In this document: one piece after another, positions 63,693 through 64,000 of the stretch
Numbering within the stretch: the stretch's first letter is position 1
Layout: every line of letters begins with the position of its first letter
Source: Pontibacter diazotrophicus
GTDB lineage: Bacteria > Bacteroidota > Bacteroidia > Cytophagales > Hymenobacteraceae
Length of the DNA stretch: 64,000 nucleotides
Reading direction: 5' to 3'
Assembly: GCF_003367245.1 (NCBI RefSeq)
Contig: NZ_QRGR01000028.1
Coordinates: 1-64,000, forward strand
The notes under the pieces: model-generated
What the model was told of the DNA's origin: nothing
Database searches by the model: none
Seen by the model: only the letters and a program-made list of their open reading frames with translations
Program-made: the position numbers and the translations under genes

Positions 63693-64000
63693 ATTGCAGG
63701 AGCCATTCTTGCCTGCCGGTGCACCCGGTGCAGGCAGGGAGAGGTTTTTATTCACTCTTGCTTAAATCTGCAGAAGTTTAACCAGATATATACCACCTGC
63801 ACTGTCTGTGGATTGTATTATGAGGTAGAAGTGGGGCTGTTCTGGAGCGATGTACATCAGTTAAGGTTATTCTGGAGCCATTTTGCCGGCAGTTGGTATG
63901 ATGCTGTTCTACCTGGCAAACGAACGACTCACCCATGTGGTTATTACTCACAGTGGTAGCAACTATCATTGTCTACCGCCACTCTTTTCAGATACGTCCG
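63693..64000 (+). pseudogene. Decaying DUF983 family gene (frameshifted, runs off the window)
   Basis: Conserved DUF983 segments appear in order but in different frames. Frame A from about 63693 gives AILACRCTRCRQGEVFIHS, ending in TVCGLYYEVEVGLFW, with both CxxC zinc-type motifs (63720-63731 and 63798-63809; the usual Pro after the first Cys is Thr in both). A shift near 63845 leads to frame B with GAMYIS, a stop codon (63862-63864), then ILPAVGMMLFYLANERLTHV. A second shift near 63937 gives frame C with WLLLTVVATIIV, and a third near 63975 gives TLFRYVR. No ATG is found at the expected start. Intact DUF983 proteins are small membrane proteins often near oxidase genes. Confidence 0.7.

Noticed and set aside
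63711..63735. GCCTGC/GCAGGC hairpin that looks like a terminator of the cox operon
   Set aside because: It coincides with the first CxxC codons of the decaying DUF983 gene and lacks a clean T-run, so the palindrome is more likely a by-product of the Cys/Arg codons.
63778..63969. Minus-strand open frame (63 codons) at the right end
   Set aside because: It is opposite the DUF983 remnant, has no domain, and its translation looks random.

Overview
The window looks like chromosomal DNA of a Bacteroidota member, most likely order Cytophagales and close to Pontibacter/Hymenobacteraceae. This is inferred from the gene content and was not tested by any search. The reasons are type IX secretion (T9SS) substrates with type A and type B sorting tails, three PorP/SprF-family proteins, an alternative complex III (ACIII) cytochrome operon, an outer-membrane beta-barrel protein with a carboxypeptidase-like N-terminal domain, and promoter-like motifs of the Bacteroidota form TTTG-N18-20-TAnnTTTG. 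No rRNA, tRNA, CRISPR array, integrase, transposase or phage gene was recognised.

Layout. 0.2-8.4 kb: an outer-membrane beta-barrel protein, a NYN-LOTUS RNA-binding/nuclease-like protein, a DUF1028 protein, an M28 peptidase and queA. 8.5-21.3 kb: a surface-protein region with three modules, each a T9SS type B sorted protein followed by its own PorP/SprF partner. Two modules are recent-looking paralogues on the minus strand and the third, with SprB-type repeats, is on the plus strand. A DUF2721 membrane protein and an unknown helical protein lie between them. 21.3-45.4 kb: exported and soluble enzymes (M14 peptidase, PepSY protein, quinone oxidoreductase, TerB-like protein, DsbA/FrnE-like protein, lipoprotein serine hydrolase, MFS transporter, TolB-like/amidohydrolase fusion, thioredoxin-domain DUF255 protein, GSCFA protein) and a 2305-residue type A sorted adhesin-like protein. 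45.5-46.6 kb: the ribosomal operon rpsF-rpsR-rplI.

47.1-63.7 kb is one long plus-strand operon for the terminal respiratory chain. It encodes ACIII subunits ActA to ActF, then an A1-type cytochrome c oxidase (subunits II, I, two III-like and IV), heme A and heme O synthases, a Sco copper chaperone, a DUF420 membrane protein and a small Cys-pair membrane protein. Most gaps are below 50 bp and several genes overlap, and a good promoter sits just upstream of actA. Together these genes would oxidise menaquinol through ACIII, pass electrons through c-type hemes to CuA and heme a3, and build the cofactors needed. Right after the operon, at the window edge, is a DUF983 gene that seems to be decaying: its conserved motifs are spread over three frames with an in-frame stop.

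The intergenic DNA carries several palindromic elements of different families: a 27-bp perfect hairpin, a nested 16/22-bp double palindrome, a REP-like hairpin found at two loci, and a C/G-run inverted pair. These, the mosaic repeats in the giant adhesin, the six-heme ActA and the DUF983 relic are the main points to look at again. I did not find a clear, wholly new system.
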